From contig OZ231127.1 of assembly GCA_965153355.1 (NCBI GenBank), positions 67,952,001 to 68,016,000 on the forward strand: a stretch of 64,000 nucleotides of DNA, read 5' to 3'. How positions within the stretch are numbered: position 1 is the stretch's first letter; every line of letters begins with the position of its first letter. Under the pieces are notes generated by a model. The model was not told the DNA's origin. It worked only from the letters and a program-made list of their open reading frames with translations, and did no database searches. Shown here in pieces: positions 38,034-49,074 of this stretch. Both the position numbers and the translations under genes were made by a program. The stretch is from Flaccisagitta enflata (taxonomy: Eukaryota > Chaetognatha > Sagittoidea > Aphragmophora).

Positions 38034-38417
38034 GATGTAGCAGCGTGAGAGGGTGGTGAAACATAGCGAATAGCCATGTAAGCCGCGCAGTGAAAGTGAT
38101 GTGGCAGTGTGAGAGGGTGGTGAGCCATAGCAATTAGCCATGTAAGCCTATGTATAGGCGATGTAGAAGTTTGAAAGGGTCCTGGAGCATAGCGATTAGC
38201 AATGTAAGCCGCAATGTAGAGGTGATGCATAGCAGCATGAAAGATAGGTGAAGCATAGCGACTGGAAATGAAAGCCGCAATGCAGAATTGATGCCACAAT
38301 GTCAAAGGGTAATGCGGCATATTGACTGGCCATGTAAGCCGCAATGTAGAAATGATGTTGCAGAGTGGAGGTGTAGTGAACCGTAGCAAGGAGTGCGTCG
38401 AGCAAGTCGAGCGGTTC
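38034..38417. repeat. ~64-bp minisatellite, six units
   Basis: Units start with GATG at about 38034, 38098, 38160, 38224, 38290 and 38354. Shared blocks are AGTGTGAGAGGGTGGTG, CATAGCGA-TAGCCATGTAAGCCGC and CAGTGAA/TGTAGAA. Units are roughly 70-80% alike by eye. The open minus-strand frame through it (~22-residue repeats) most likely reflects the repeat, not a gene. Confidence 0.8.
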
Positions 38418-38662
38418 AACAAAGACGTTGAAACTGCGGTTGTTCCCAAGCCACAAATTGAAAAACAAGGCCCAATAGGCCAAAGATGCGTCTGGTCTTG
38501 GTGTATTTGGTCTTTCTTTATACGTTCTTGATTTATATGGTCTTATTTCATACAGTCTTACTGTAAAGGGTCTCACTGTTTATGGTCTTACTGTATAGGG
38601 TCTAACTTTGTACGGTCTAACTTTATATGGTCTAACTTTATACGGTCTCACTTTTTATAGTA

Positions 38663-39253
38663 CTATCTAGGCGGAAAAAATCTTTCGTCTCGTAACAAAA
38701 ACATAGTTATTGGCGTAAAAATGAATACAAATCAATTACAAATCCATCAATAATTAGTGTGAGCTCCCTTTGACTGAATCAGAGCAGCCATTTAATACGG
38801 AAGCAATTTGTAGAGCTGTTCTAGATACTCAGGAGTGAAGGCTTTCCAGATCTTTCTCGGGAATTTTTTTGTCTATTCTTTTGTTACATTTGGACTCACA
38901 GCATTCAAAAGAATCACCAAATCATAGAAAAATAGGTGACTTAAATAAAGCCCTTCAAATTTTCAAGCAGGTGACGCAAATCGCACCTGTCTAGCTCAAG
39001 GCGTTTAGAAGTAATCACAAAAAGAGTGAAATTATATCATGAGAAGATTGTGTAGAAATGGCATAAGTGAAACTGAAGTATTTCAATCAAAGTTGAATAG
39101 CTTTTGAATGCATAGAGCTAGAAGGATGCGGTTTGCGTCAATCTCTTGAAAATTTGAAGGGCTTTTTTTTTCTCACCAATTTTTTGATTATTGGTTGATT
39201 TTAACCTGAGATATGCATGTAAACGTACCGAAAGATTTTTTCCGCCTAGATAG
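38663..39253. mobile_element. Tc1/mariner-derived MITE, 591 bp
   Basis: TIRs CTATCTAGGCGGAAAAAATC and GATTTTTTCCGCCTAGATAG of about 25 bp, flanked by TA on both sides (38661-38662, 39254-39255). It interrupts the 15-bp array cleanly. It retains a remnant of a transposase C-terminus (38747-38860). Also inverse inside are the GAAAAATTTGAAGGGC-type blocks near 38950 and 39160. Confidence 0.85.
38747..38860 (-). pseudogene. Relic of Tc1-like transposase C-terminus
   Basis: Minus-strand translation gives FTPEYLEQLYKLLPY, then an in-frame stop, then MAALIQSKGAHTNY and a stop. Tc1-type transposases end in a comparable way (a Leu-rich helix, then a Met/Arg-rich turn, xAKGGxTxY). The catalytic DDE core is absent, so the element is a deletion derivative. 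No activity expected. Confidence 0.65.
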
Positions 39254-39289
39254 TAACTTTATGTGGTCTTACTTTATACGGTATTACAT

Positions 39290-39562
39290 GACGACGATGA
39301 TGATGATGACGACAACGATGACAACGATGATGTCGATGATGACGACGATGTTGACGACGCTAATGATGACGATGATAACGACAATGATGACGACAATGAC
39401 GATGACGATGACGACGATAATGACGTTAATGACAATGACGATGACGATGACGATGGTAATGATGGTGATGACGATGACGATGACAACAATGACGATGACG
39501 ATGAGTCGATGACGACGATGATGGTGATGATGATGATGGTGTCAATGATGATGATGGTGATG
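39290..39562. repeat. Mixed GAC/GAT trinucleotide tract
   Basis: ACGATGATGACGAC-like imperfect array. The Asp-, Met/Thr- and Ser-rich frames are artefacts. Confidence 0.9.
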
Positions 39563-39609
39563 GTGTACTGTTGTATCTAAATTATGATGAATTTCGCGAT
39601 ACATGTTGA

Positions 39610-39706
39610 TGAGTGCGTAACCAATCGACCAACCAACTGACCAACCAACCGACCAACCAACGGACGGACACTGCCAATTATAGAGATGCGAGGACGCATC
39701 TTAAAA
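39610..39706 (-). mobile_element. Family D element, left part (GATGCG subtype)
   Basis: Hairpin AGATGCG-TCCT-CGCATCT on the minus strand (39684-39701), then CTATAATTGGCAGTGTCCG and GTTGGTCGG-type units. The distal motif and GGCCTTGTT end are not recognisable. Confidence 0.6.
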
Positions 39707-39723
39707 GCTGAATCCACAGATGA

Positions 39724-39824
39724 AGAACAAAGCCGTTCGATCATCAAACGTTTGCGTGACCGACCAACCAACGGACCAACGGATGGACTTGACTGGATTT
39801 AGAGGTGCTTTGGAACACCTAAAA
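39724..39824 (-). mobile_element. Family C element (GGTGC subtype), second copy
   Basis: Minus strand: TTTTAGGTGTT-CCAA-AGCACCT hairpin with one G-T pair, GTCCATCCGTTGGTCC units, TCACGC, and an end GGCTTTGTTCTTC close to GGCCTTGTT. The distal GCACCT copy is missing. Confidence 0.55.
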
Positions 39825-39826
39825 GT

Positions 39827-40691
39827 AAAAAGCTCCGTAGGGTGTGGGTCTCAAGCCAAATGAGCGAGTAAGGCATTTTGGAGCCCCTTCGAATGGATAT
39901 TACTTAAAGCATGGAGGTTACTTAAAGCATTTGCATAATAGGATAGTAAAATTTATTTTCACAAGGGCATCTGACTTTTTTAAAGGCCTTTTAAAAATTT
40001 GGACCAATTTTTATATCTGTATAATGTATACATTGTATATGTACTTTGTTGCCTTTTTAGGGCTTCTAATTACGTATACTTTGTGGTTCTCTCAAGGGCC
40101 ACAAAAGAGGGCCTCAAAACAAGGTTCTCCATAAGCTTGTGGGCCCAGTTAATCTATGACGGGGGTTACCCCTATTCAACAACTTAATAGGTCTACCCGG
40201 CTCTGAGCGTCTGAGTGGCTTCGATTGTTGCCACGTCAAAACTAAGACGTACGTAACCACATCAATTTCGATAATTTTGTTCTTTTGTTTCACTTGCACG
40301 ATTGCGCACGGACCATTTAAGTCTGTAGTGACACCTTGACATTGCTGAATGCCGTTTCGAGGAAATAGAAAAGGCTAACAAAATTTCAGATATTTCTTAA
40401 AATGTTGACATGATTGAGAATGAACCGAAGAGTAAATCAAAGCATCACTGATCACTTAGATTACTTTTTTCACTCAAATGACTTGGAATTACAGGGAGCT
40501 CATAACTTGAGTATCAATACAGTAGCTAGTAGGCCCTAATTTAGAGCGTGCCCGCGTGCCCGCGTGCCCAAGGTTTTATTGTTGGGCACGCTGTTTTTTG
40601 CTGATATTTTTTATTTGATCACTGAAAGAACGATCATCAATTCATTTGATTATGTACCTCTTTATTTCATCCATCCATGCATTCACTCTTT
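39827..40691. other. Intergenic sequence, no gene seen
   Basis: AT-rich unique sequence; CGTGCCCGCGTGCCC is a short local repeat near 40550. Confidence 0.5.
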
Positions 40692-40755
40692 CATTCATTC
40701 ATTCATTCATTCATTCATTCATTCATTCATTCATTCATTCATTCATTCATTCATT
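40692..40755. repeat. (ATTC)n microsatellite
   Basis: ATTC array, with degenerate ATTT/ATTC sequence to about 40845, running into a family A hairpin. Confidence 0.95.
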
Positions 40756-40845
40756 TATTTATTAATTCATTCGTTCATCTATTTATTCATTTATTCATCA
40801 TTCATTTAATCATTTTTCCTTTCACTCATGCATTCATTCATTCAC

Positions 40846-41331
40846 TTTTTTTAGATGCGTGCTACGCGACTCTATAAGCCACTTTTCGGTTGGTCCGTCG
40901 GTCGGTCGATCACAAAACTGTTTAAAAGGCATTTTACACAAAATAAAGCCATTTTGAATGTTTTCAAGGCGGTTATTAACCTCTATAAGCCATTTTTTGG
41001 TTGGTCAGTTAGTCTGTCCGTCCATCCGTAAAAAACTTGTTTAAAGGGCGTTTAACCCATTTGAAAGACATTTCAAATGTTTCTGAATGTTTTTGTGTCA
41101 TTTGTTCACCTCTTTTTGGTCCATCTGTCTGTCTGTCCGCCCGTCTGTCCATCCGTCAGTAGGTTTGGCACAAAACTGTTTTAAAGGCTTTTAGTTGTGT
41201 TTATTGAGTTTTAGAACATTTGACAAGAATCTTCCACAGGTAAATAGCTAGTTTAAAGGTCTTTTTAAAAGTTTTGGTCAGTTCATCTGCCCGTCTGCCT
41301 GACTTTTCTAAAAGTGCCAACGCACGCGACA
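40846..41331 (+). mobile_element. Family A element with internal triplication
   Basis: T-run then AGATGCGTGCTACGCGACT, in which the left stem is GATGCG-type and the right stem GTCGCG-type (mismatched). CTCTATAAGCCA-TTTT plus a GTCCGTC tract plus AAAACTGTTTAAAGGC recurs three times (from 40876, 40982 and 41108). The distal GCACGCGAC is at 41322, and the GGCCTTGTT end is lost. Confidence 0.7.
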
Positions 41332-41445
41332 TAGGTCTAATGACCTTATTAAAATTCAAGAGTCAACACAAAAGGCAACTCAAAAGTTGAAACTTTTCTT
41401 TTCTCCTCGTGGGTTGCCCTCTTTACTTTTTGTTCTTGTTGTAGT

Positions 41446-41457
41446 AGTTGTTGTTGT

Positions 41458-41518
<61 letters not shown>

Positions 41519-41546
41519 GCTGTTGTTGTCATCGTTGTCGTTGTTT

Positions 41547-41602
<56 letters not shown>

Positions 41603-41719
41603 ATTTTTGTTGTTGTTTTTGTTGTTGTTTTTGTTGTTGTTGTTTTTGTTGTTGTTGTTGTTGTTTTTGTTGTCATCTTTGTCGTTGTTTTTGTTGTCAT
41701 CTTTGTCGGTTTTTTTTCG

Positions 41720-41811
<92 letters not shown>

Positions 41812-41812
41812 G
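41446..41812. repeat. (GTT)n microsatellite, ~365 bp
   Basis: GTT tract with TTTTTGTTGTTG interruptions in the middle. The Asn, Gln, Thr and Val homopolymer frames are artefacts. Confidence 0.95.
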
Positions 41813-42149
41813 ACTAGTTGAAACCAAACGGGAAACATACCGTGATATACGTTACTGAACATATGGAGCCACTCAGGAAATTGCAGACGGCTGCTCTCCA
41901 TGAGTCACGCGGACCGATCTTTTCTTTGAAATCTAAAAACCCGTTTTCTTGCGAACGTCAAAACTAAGAAGCTTGCACAGGAACTAGAAATCATATGCGT
42001 TTAAAAAAGACATTACAAAAATCCATCTTACTACCATGAACTGTTTTGGCTTCCACAAGTGACAGTGCTAAGTTAATGTATATAGCCAAATTCGACAAAG
42101 AAAATAAAACAAAAAGAAAAAAAGGAAATAAGATTAGAAGTTTTTCAAG

Positions 42150-42586
42150 ATGAGGTTTGGTGCTGTTCTTGCCATCTTAACGTTTTGCGCCGGTGCCGCT
42201 TTCACGGTGGTTGACATCGGAACTGACGTTTCACTCGCCTACGAATACTGGAATAACAGTCATATTGTCAACGTAAATGCCAACGAATCTGAATATAAAT
42301 ACGGATTCAAATATGTAGGATCAAACGGCATTCATTCTTATATCAACTCCGTTTTCGCCATTCTGACAACGGTTTGGATCGCGCTCGGTGGTTTGATACA
42401 GTTCCTTCTGGCAGCGATTTTCCTCTGTCGTGGTGATGCTATTATGAATTGTCTGCCAAAGTCAATCAAAATTCTTCTTCTTTTCTGCTCGCCTCTTTTG
42501 ATGGCGCCTGTTGTTGTTAACTTATACGGCGCCGTCTTTACCTTGCACAATGCTGATGCTCCTCTACTACAGGACGCCATTTTAAG
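42150..42586 (+). CDS. XK-related (XKR) family membrane protein, coding exon 1
   Basis: Encodes residues 1-145 and two bases of codon 146. Three hydrophobic segments: about 4-22, 65-95 and 106-128. The signature VDIGTDVSLAYEY (21-33), acidic residues at the end of helix 1, is characteristic of XK/XKR proteins, whose characterised members are plasma-membrane lipid scramblases or scramblase partners. The ATG has A at -3. The exon ends AAG|GTTAGA in phase 2. The frame stays open 14 more codons to a stop at 42627-42629, but the reading loses family character. The continuation at 60870 supplies the missing base and the next conserved block. TATATA near 42078 could be promoter-side but is unproven. 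Confidence 0.8.
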
Positions 42587-43904
42587 GTTAGAAAATATCT
42601 TATCTTTTCACATACAGACAGTGGACTAACACCTTTCATCCCCTGATTTAACGACGTTTCAGATTTAACAGCTAGGTTTCTTTGATGTAGGGATGTGGAA
42701 GCGGTTGATTTTCATCCCGCTTCCACCGCTTCCGCTTCCGCTTCCGCTTCCATTTTCCAGTACAAATACTAGTAGCTATCCCATCCTCCAAATTGGAAGC
42801 GGTCAATCGCTTCCACATCACAGTAGATCTTTTCCTTGAAAATACGACATTAGTAATTCTACGAGACTTTTTCTATGGCGCCATTCTCTGGATAATTAAA
42901 ATCGCGTTTTTGGGTCTCTTTGACCAACTTCTAGAGCCTCATTCAAAGATGCGAGCTTGCTGAAAGGTAATTCGTCATGAACAGCTTTGATCTTGTACCT
43001 CCCATTTAGTTGCATAATGCCAGTAAGCCAATAAGTCAATGGAAGTGGATATGCCGCGTGCATGTGAGTGAAAACTTATTTCTTAGTAAGATTATTTTTC
43101 TAGATTACACTGTTGGCAATTAAAATTATAAGGCCGAGTTAAGACGCCACGCATATCAAGTATTTATGAATGCACTTTTTCTAAGAAATGAATGTCTTTC
43201 ATAAAAAAAAAACACTTTTTTATGAATGAAAATTTTTACGAATGAACGGTTTCTATGAACAAGCATGATGAATGAAAGAGTGAATGATGAATGAATGAAC
43301 GAATGAATGAATGGATAAATGACCAATAGACAGACAGTCAAATCGATGGATAGATGCAGCCTCTTATTGATGTTTGAGGAGGCACAGGATAGCTTTTCTT
43401 GCAAAAAGAGTGAAAAAAAAAGAAGTAAATAATAATTTCTTCATTTTTCAAACTCCTGCATTCTCATATTGAGCTTGATGCGCAAAGAACTCTATGATCG
43501 CATTCTTTAATTATCCTGCAACCACCTCCCAAGGAATTCTCATTCTAATGTCATCTTCAGGTCACTGTGACATCCCTACTTTGATGACATATAATTTTCC
43601 TGGAATGTTAATTTCATTCAGCAACAACTGATTAAGCAGCCAAACCTCATTCAAAGACGCTACTCTTAAGTCCATTGATTATTACTTTTGATTTCAAAAC
43701 AACATGTTAGAAAACTTTCCCCTGAATTTAACATTAAAATTTGCAGAATCAATGATTTCAGAGCATCATCGCTCCTGCCCAGCAAAATTACAGCCCCCGC
43801 CCATAAACATTCAGTTGAACCCCGTCCAACGGACCGCTTTCAACGGATTTCCGCCTGTCACGATACTATTTCTTGGTCCCTTCCACTTATTTTCTTTTAT
43901 TTTG
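42587..43904 (+). other. Start of the XKR intron
   Basis: Donor GTTAGA at 42587. Holds a possible hAT-like MITE at 42691-42826 (GATGTGGAAGCG at the left, CGCTTCCACATC at the right, internal GGAAGC hexamer repeats) and a GAAT-rich stretch near 43270-43320. Family A-like fragments GCTCCTGCCC and CCCCGCCC occur near 43770. No exon seen. Confidence 0.5.
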
Positions 43905-44789
43905 TCGGGAAAAAAGTCGAAGTCAGTCTTCGACTTTTTGACATATTTGAGAGAAACAGGGTTTTCATTTTCTTATGGGAAAGTTGGGCATCTCCACCGA
44001 CCGATTGGGGCCTCCGATGAAATTGATAGGGTAAGTAAATTTGATAATTCTCTTTCATTTGGCACCAAGCAGACTTCTCTACGACAAATATTTTTCGCGC
44101 TATGATTTTTTAAAGATTTATTTATGAAAATTGCAAATTGAATTTTTTTCGATTTTTTATGATTTTGAGTAGGATCAAAAAAGGAGTGTATCTATGTTTG
44201 TTTGAGCATGCAAATACAACAAAACATGTTTATGAGCATTGCTGCTCATCTGTGAGGAGAATACTAGCTCATTTAGCTCAGTTTCTTTTTTTTTATTTAA
44301 ATGTGATAAATGAATAGATATTTTGATACATGTTTAAGAAAGCAGAGACAAGAAGTATATCAGTGAGCATAACTGCTCATCTGTGAGGGTGTTTTTAAGC
44401 ATTTTAGCTCAGTTAGCTCATTTAGCTCATTTCTGATTTTTAATGGGATAAATAAGTATTTTGATGGGAGCATGTAAATACAAGAAAGCATGTCAGTGAG
44501 CATAGCTGATTGTCTGGTCAAGTGATTTTAAGCATTTTAGCTCATCTAGCTCATATGGCTCAGTCCTTTTTTTCCCTGATTTTCAGTGCAATCAATACAT
44601 ACAATTGCTCTTGATTTGATCAAATCGAAAAAAAGATTTGCAGTGACTAAAGATAAAAGCTTCGTGAAAAGACACCAATGCTTACAACTTTTTTCCTCAC
44701 GGCGACAGCCGCCATTACTGGTATATTGGCTATAACAGAATTGTGTCGATAAAAGATAGAATTTGTTGGTCCTCTGAAATCCGTCAAAG

Positions 44790-44868
44790 TCGGAGCCGGG
44801 ATTCAACTGTATTACTACTCTCCACCCACTACTTATGGCCGCGCATCCGGCCTTGTTTTTCTTGTTTT
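44790..44868 (+). mobile_element. Family A right-end fragment
   Basis: TATGGCCGCGCATCCGGCC then TTGTTTTTC matches the family terminus; the rest is not recognisable. Confidence 0.5.
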
Positions 44869-45440
44869 CCATTTAAAAGAAATGATTCTTTGGAAGGACT
44901 TTTTCGCCATTTTCATCCATCTTGAGTACATGAGGAAAACAGACAATCAACAGAACATCTTAATCCTTTTTCTTGACTTCACACCAGTAATTGCGGCTGT
45001 CGCCGTAAGGAAAAAAGTCGTTGGTCACTTTTCACCAAGCTTTTGTTTTCTGTCACTGTAAATTTTATTATTTGTTAGATCAAATCATGTGCAATTGTAT
45101 ATGACGGCAAATTTTTGAAGAAAAATTAAGTGTTTCAACGTACTTTTTGCATTATTTTCAGGACAATAATGAAGCTGGAATGTTTTAAGTAGACAAATTA
45201 TCTCTAAAGACACTTGGTGTATACTATTTTATCATATTCTGACTTAAAAAGTGATTTGAACTATGCGATTCTAATGAAAACAAACAGAAAAATGACAGTT
45301 TTCAGCAAATTTCTGCTTACATTTTTTTTTATTTTCTGTGGTCTAAATTCTAAGAAAGCCAAACACAGGGAAATTTTGCATTTTGAAAAACATAGTTCTC
45401 TCTGCGATTTGGGAAGAGAACTATGTTCTTTGTTTTTTCA

Positions 45441-45689
45441 TTTTTAGTTGCATGCACGCGACTCTAAAACCCACTCTGTCCATCTGTCCGTCCGTCCGTT
45501 GGTCTGTCCGTCCATCACGCTTAGCTTTTTTTGGTTGTTTTACGCCATTTTAAGTCATTTTAAGTCATTTTGAGTTATTCAAAATTAATTTAGGTCAATT
45601 TACATTTAGTCTCTTAGTCTTTTGGTCTTTTAGTCTTTTGGTCTAATGGTCTTAACAACCGCACGCGACTGTAAAGGGTTGTCCTTGTT
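45441..45689 (+). mobile_element. Family A element, decamer subtype
   Basis: T5, AGTTGCATGCACGCGACT (imperfect hairpin), CTAAAACCCACTCTGTCC, a GTCCGTCC tract, ATCACGCTTAGC, then TTTTAAGTCA decamers and GGTCTTTTA units, a distal CGCACGCGACT, and the end GTTGTCCTTGTTT. Confidence 0.75.
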
Positions 45690-46292
45690 TCTTTTTCTAT
45701 TCAAATTTAGAACTTAGACTAACCCCTGTAAGTGATCGAAAATGAAAAAAATAGAAATTTTCAATACTTTTTTTGAGAAACTTTGGCTAAACATAATCTT
45801 TTTTTTCTAAATGAATGCAAATTTTTCTTTTGAATATTATGTTTGAGCCATCTGAATCACTTTCAGTCACTTGTTTTTCCATTTCTATTCATTCAGGATT
45901 TCCATTTTGACCCTCTTTGAAGCACAAGTGTTGCCTTTGGAAGGAAGTTGTTATACATTTATTGTACTGAAAATCAGAGAAAATTAAGACGGAGCCAAAT
46001 GAGCTAGATGAGCTAGACGAGCTAGATGAGCTCAAAATCACTCAACCAGACAACCAGCTATAGTCACTGACATGCTTTTTTGCATTTGCATGCTGACATC
46101 AAAGCATTTATTTATTAATCCCACTAAAAATCATGAAAAAAAAGACTGAGCTAAATGAGCTAAGTGAGCCAGAATACTTTAAAACACTCTCACAGATGAG
46201 CAGCTATGCTCACTGACATGCTTTTTTGTATATGCTTGCTTAAATATGTATCAAAGTATTTATTCATTTATCACATGTGAAATCAGAAAAAA

Positions 46293-46708
46293 ACAAGGCC
46301 AACACCTATAAGTCTTGTGTGGGACATAAATAATTTAGGATGACTTAAATTGACTTAAAATGACTTAAAATGACTCAAGATGACTTAAGATGACTTAATA
46401 AAACAAAATAATGTATAATGACATAATTGTGCAAATTGGCCTAATTGACTTAAGTGACTTGATTTAACTTAAAATGACTTAAAAAGACTTAGATGACTTA
46501 AAATGACTTAGATTGATAAGAATGACTTAGAATGACTTTGAATGACTTAGAATAACTAAAAATGACCTAAAATAACTAAAAATGACTTAAAGTAATATAC
46601 AAAGTAAAGTTTGACGGACGGACCAACTGACGGACCAACGGACCAACCGACGGACCGACCGACAGACGGACAAAGCGGGTTGAAAAGTTGTGTGCATGCG
46701 ACTAAAAA
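46293..46708 (-). mobile_element. Family A element, decamer subtype, expanded
   Basis: Minus strand: AGTCGCATGCACACAACT, CAACCCGCTTTGTCC, a GTCCGTCGG tract, AAACTTTACTTTG, then about 200 bp of TTTTAAGTCA-type decamers, CCACACAAGACTTATAGG and TGTTGGCCTTGTTT. Its stem strand ACACAACT and distal ACACAAGACT both depart from ACGCGACT. It sits inside the right arm of the large inverted repeat. Confidence 0.75.
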
Positions 46709-46876
46709 CTGAGCTAAATGAGCTACAATGCTCAAAAACACCCTCACAGATGAGCATCAATGCTCATAAACATGTTATCTTGTATTTGCATGCTCAATTT
46801 CAATTTGAATTTTTCGTAAATGAATCTTTAAAAAATTATAACGCAAAATATATTTGTTGTAGAGCATTCTGCATTA

Positions 46877-47224
46877 CGTCTGTCAGAGTGCCTAGAAAAG
46901 CCAAAATTAAACTTTGCTCCTCAAAAATATTTTTCCTTTGCAAAAATGCATTCAAATGAGCCATCGCGCAACTATCAAATCAATCAGGAACCATCTTTAG
47001 GGTGACTTTGAAGTTTCCATAGATCTGAATGAGAAAGATAAAATTTGCATCATGGAAAAATAGATTCCAATACTGATTCAATGCAAACTTCAACCTCACC
47101 CTAAAGATGGTTCCCAATTGATTTGAAAGTTGCGCAATGGCTCATTTGAAAGCATTTTTGCAAAGGAAAAATATTTTTGAGGAGCAAAGTATAATTTTGG
47201 CTTTTCTAGGCACTCTGACAGACG
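46877..47224. mobile_element. Foldback MITE, TA-flanked (348 bp)
   Basis: Starts CGTCTGTCAGAGTGCCTAG after TA and ends CTAGGCACTCTGACAGACG before TA. Arms of about 145 bp match with few differences around a loop of about 55 bp. It was inserted in the right arm of the large inverted repeat after that repeat formed, because the left arm lacks it. Confidence 0.85.
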
Positions 47225-47400
47225 TATTCTGCATGGCGTCAAATGAAAGAGAATTATCAAATTTATTTAAACCCTATCAATTTCATTGGAGACCCCAATC
47301 AGCCCGAGGAAGTTCCCAACTTCCTCATAGGATAATGAAAACCATGTTTTTTCTGGAATATGTCAGAAAGTCGAAGACTGACTTCGACTTTTTTCCTGAT

Positions 47401-48358
47401 GAGGGGAAACACAGTTTTCGATGAATAAGCAACCTTATGAGTAGGGTACTCAATCGAAATCGGCTAAAGTGGTCAAAAATCCTTATGCGCACATGGATTG
47501 ACTCGTAATTACATGTATTTTGATAATTAGAACCATCAATGACACTTTGGATAATTTTCATGGCCCCTATGTAACTGAAAGTGAGTGGAATCCACCAATC
47601 GTTTTCTGGCACTTTTTTTTTCCTCGAAAAAATTAGGCCATACCGAGTTTCAAAATGCGTTAATATGTGCGCCCGCACAGTAAAATCTTGCCAGGTGACT
47701 AATTTTGATACTGGCTGACACTTTGGCACGAGTTAGATTGCTAGAGAGTCGAAACATGAGTGTAATAGTCTCATTTTGCACCAAATCTAAAACGTCTTTT
47801 GATAGGTCAAAACATGCTTCATCAGAGAGAGAAAGAGACAGACAGACAGACAGAGACATAGACAGGCAGAGACAGACAGAGACACAGAAACAGACACACT
47901 GACCGAGACTTAATTGAACCCTCTATAGGGGCCCATTCAAACTCTGCATTAGGGCCAAATAAACAGCAAATATTGTCATGTACGGGTGGGCAGGGGCGGT
48001 GACTGTCTGAAAGAAAATAAGACGTCGCTGTATGTGAATGAGTAAATTCACTTAAATTTCCATTTTGCCCCACGAAATATGTAACATTGAAAAAAAAAAT
48101 TCACTATTGCAATAAGAAAACCAAAACGTTGTTAAATCACCTAATTTACATGATATTTTGTAAATTTTTTTCAATGGTTTTATGATTGATCGTGATTTTT
48201 GATGTTAATTTCTGCACCTTTGAGGGCATTTTCTTTTAAGGACTGAGGGCAGCGGTCTGTGTACAATAACGGTTCACGCGCACCTAGCTTACTCCACCAT
48301 ATGACAATGTGAAAGCTGGAAAGGTCTTGGCAAGAATGAATTTCAGCCATTGTAAAAA
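47401..48358 (+). other. XKR intron, no feature recognised
   Basis: Unique sequence with a short GACA-rich run near 47826-47900 and a GGGTGGGCAGGGGCGGTGAC fragment of family A near 47983. Confidence 0.5.
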
Positions 48359-48471
48359 AACAAGGCCGGATACACGGCTACCCTAGTTGCGTCAGGGTGG
48401 GCAGGAGCAGGTCATTAGGGCATCTGGGCAGGAGCTGTATGCTCAAAATGCTCAAAAACGCCAAAAAAGTA

Positions 48472-49024
48472 TCCAGTCATCCAAGGATCGCACATGGTCA
48501 GCGGTACCCAATGCCCTGGTGGGAATGATCCAGTTAAGAAGTGGAGCTAGAGCAGGGCAGCGGCCCTAAAGGGCCATGTCTTGTAGAACACAGGGGTGAA
48601 TTTCGAGACGTCTGTCCTTTCGTCTGTCCTGAGGGGGCATATTTCAGGCTTTAGTTGGCTGATTTAGGCCACTGAAGGCATATTTGAGGGCTGAAGGGCA
48701 GAATAAAAGCTTAGAGAGCAGATTTGAGGTTTAGAGGGCTGATTTTGTGCTTGGAGGGCTGATTGAAGGTCTGAAGGGCAGATTTGAGGTCTGGGGGGCA
48801 AATTTGAGGCATACGGGGCTGATTTAAAGCCAAGAGGGCTAATTTGAGGCCTGGAGGGCTAAATTGAGGCTTGGGAGGGGTAATTTTAGGCCTTGATGGT
48901 CAACGGGGGGGGGACAGACGGACGAAAGGATGGATGGACGAAACAATGGACGGGAGGACGCACAGGACGGACGTGTCGAAATTCCCCATGTTCTACAGGA
49001 CATCGGCACTTTGGGGCCGCTGCT
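48472..49024 (-). mobile_element. Family B element, copy 5 (nested in A)
   Basis: One-sided end CATCCAAGGATCGCACATGG, GTCAGCGGTACCC, TIR GGGCAGCGGCCC with TTGTAGAACACAGG and TTTCGAGACGTC, about 12 units of GAGGGCTGATTTGAGG type, then the inverse TIR ending GGGGCCGCTGC. Its unit order mirrors that of the copy at 9451-10012, so the two are close relatives. Confidence 0.8.
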
Positions 49025-49074
49025 CAAAAAGAGGAAGAACTAGAATAGAAAGGGAAGAAGAAGAAGAAGATCAA

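Larger units (their letters stand above)
38494..39285. repeat. 15-bp array (GGTCTNACTTTATAT), split by a MITE
   Basis: About a dozen 15-bp units at 38494-38660; the array resumes at 39254-39285 after the inserted element. Part of the same unit order is copied at 36765-36858. Confidence 0.8.
43905..47400. repeat. Large imperfect inverted repeat (~680-bp arms)
   Basis: Left arm about 43905-44592, right arm about 45963-47400. After removing a family A element (46293-46708) and a foldback MITE (46877-47224 plus TA), the right arm is about 670 bp. Outer blocks are AAAAAAGTCGAAGTCAGTC and its inverse. Inner blocks are about 132-bp tandem units (GAGCATAACTGCTCATCTG, then repeated TTTAGCTCA) starting near 44234, 44365 and 44498, mirrored on the right. 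The 1.37-kb loop carries another family A element. No coding capacity. Confidence 0.75.

Noticed and set aside
38034-38417. Regular array that could suggest CRISPR
   Set aside because: Units are contiguous and diverged throughout with no constant-repeat/variable-spacer pattern, and the genome is eukaryotic.
41380-41901. Poly-Gln/Asn/Thr frame resembling prion-like or polyQ protein
   Set aside because: It is the complement of (GTT)n, all frames are open, and there is no flanking domain or start context.
43688-44105. Overlapping frames of 110-133 codons
   Set aside because: They lie in the arm of the large inverted repeat and in a family A fragment; the homologous copies are not open.
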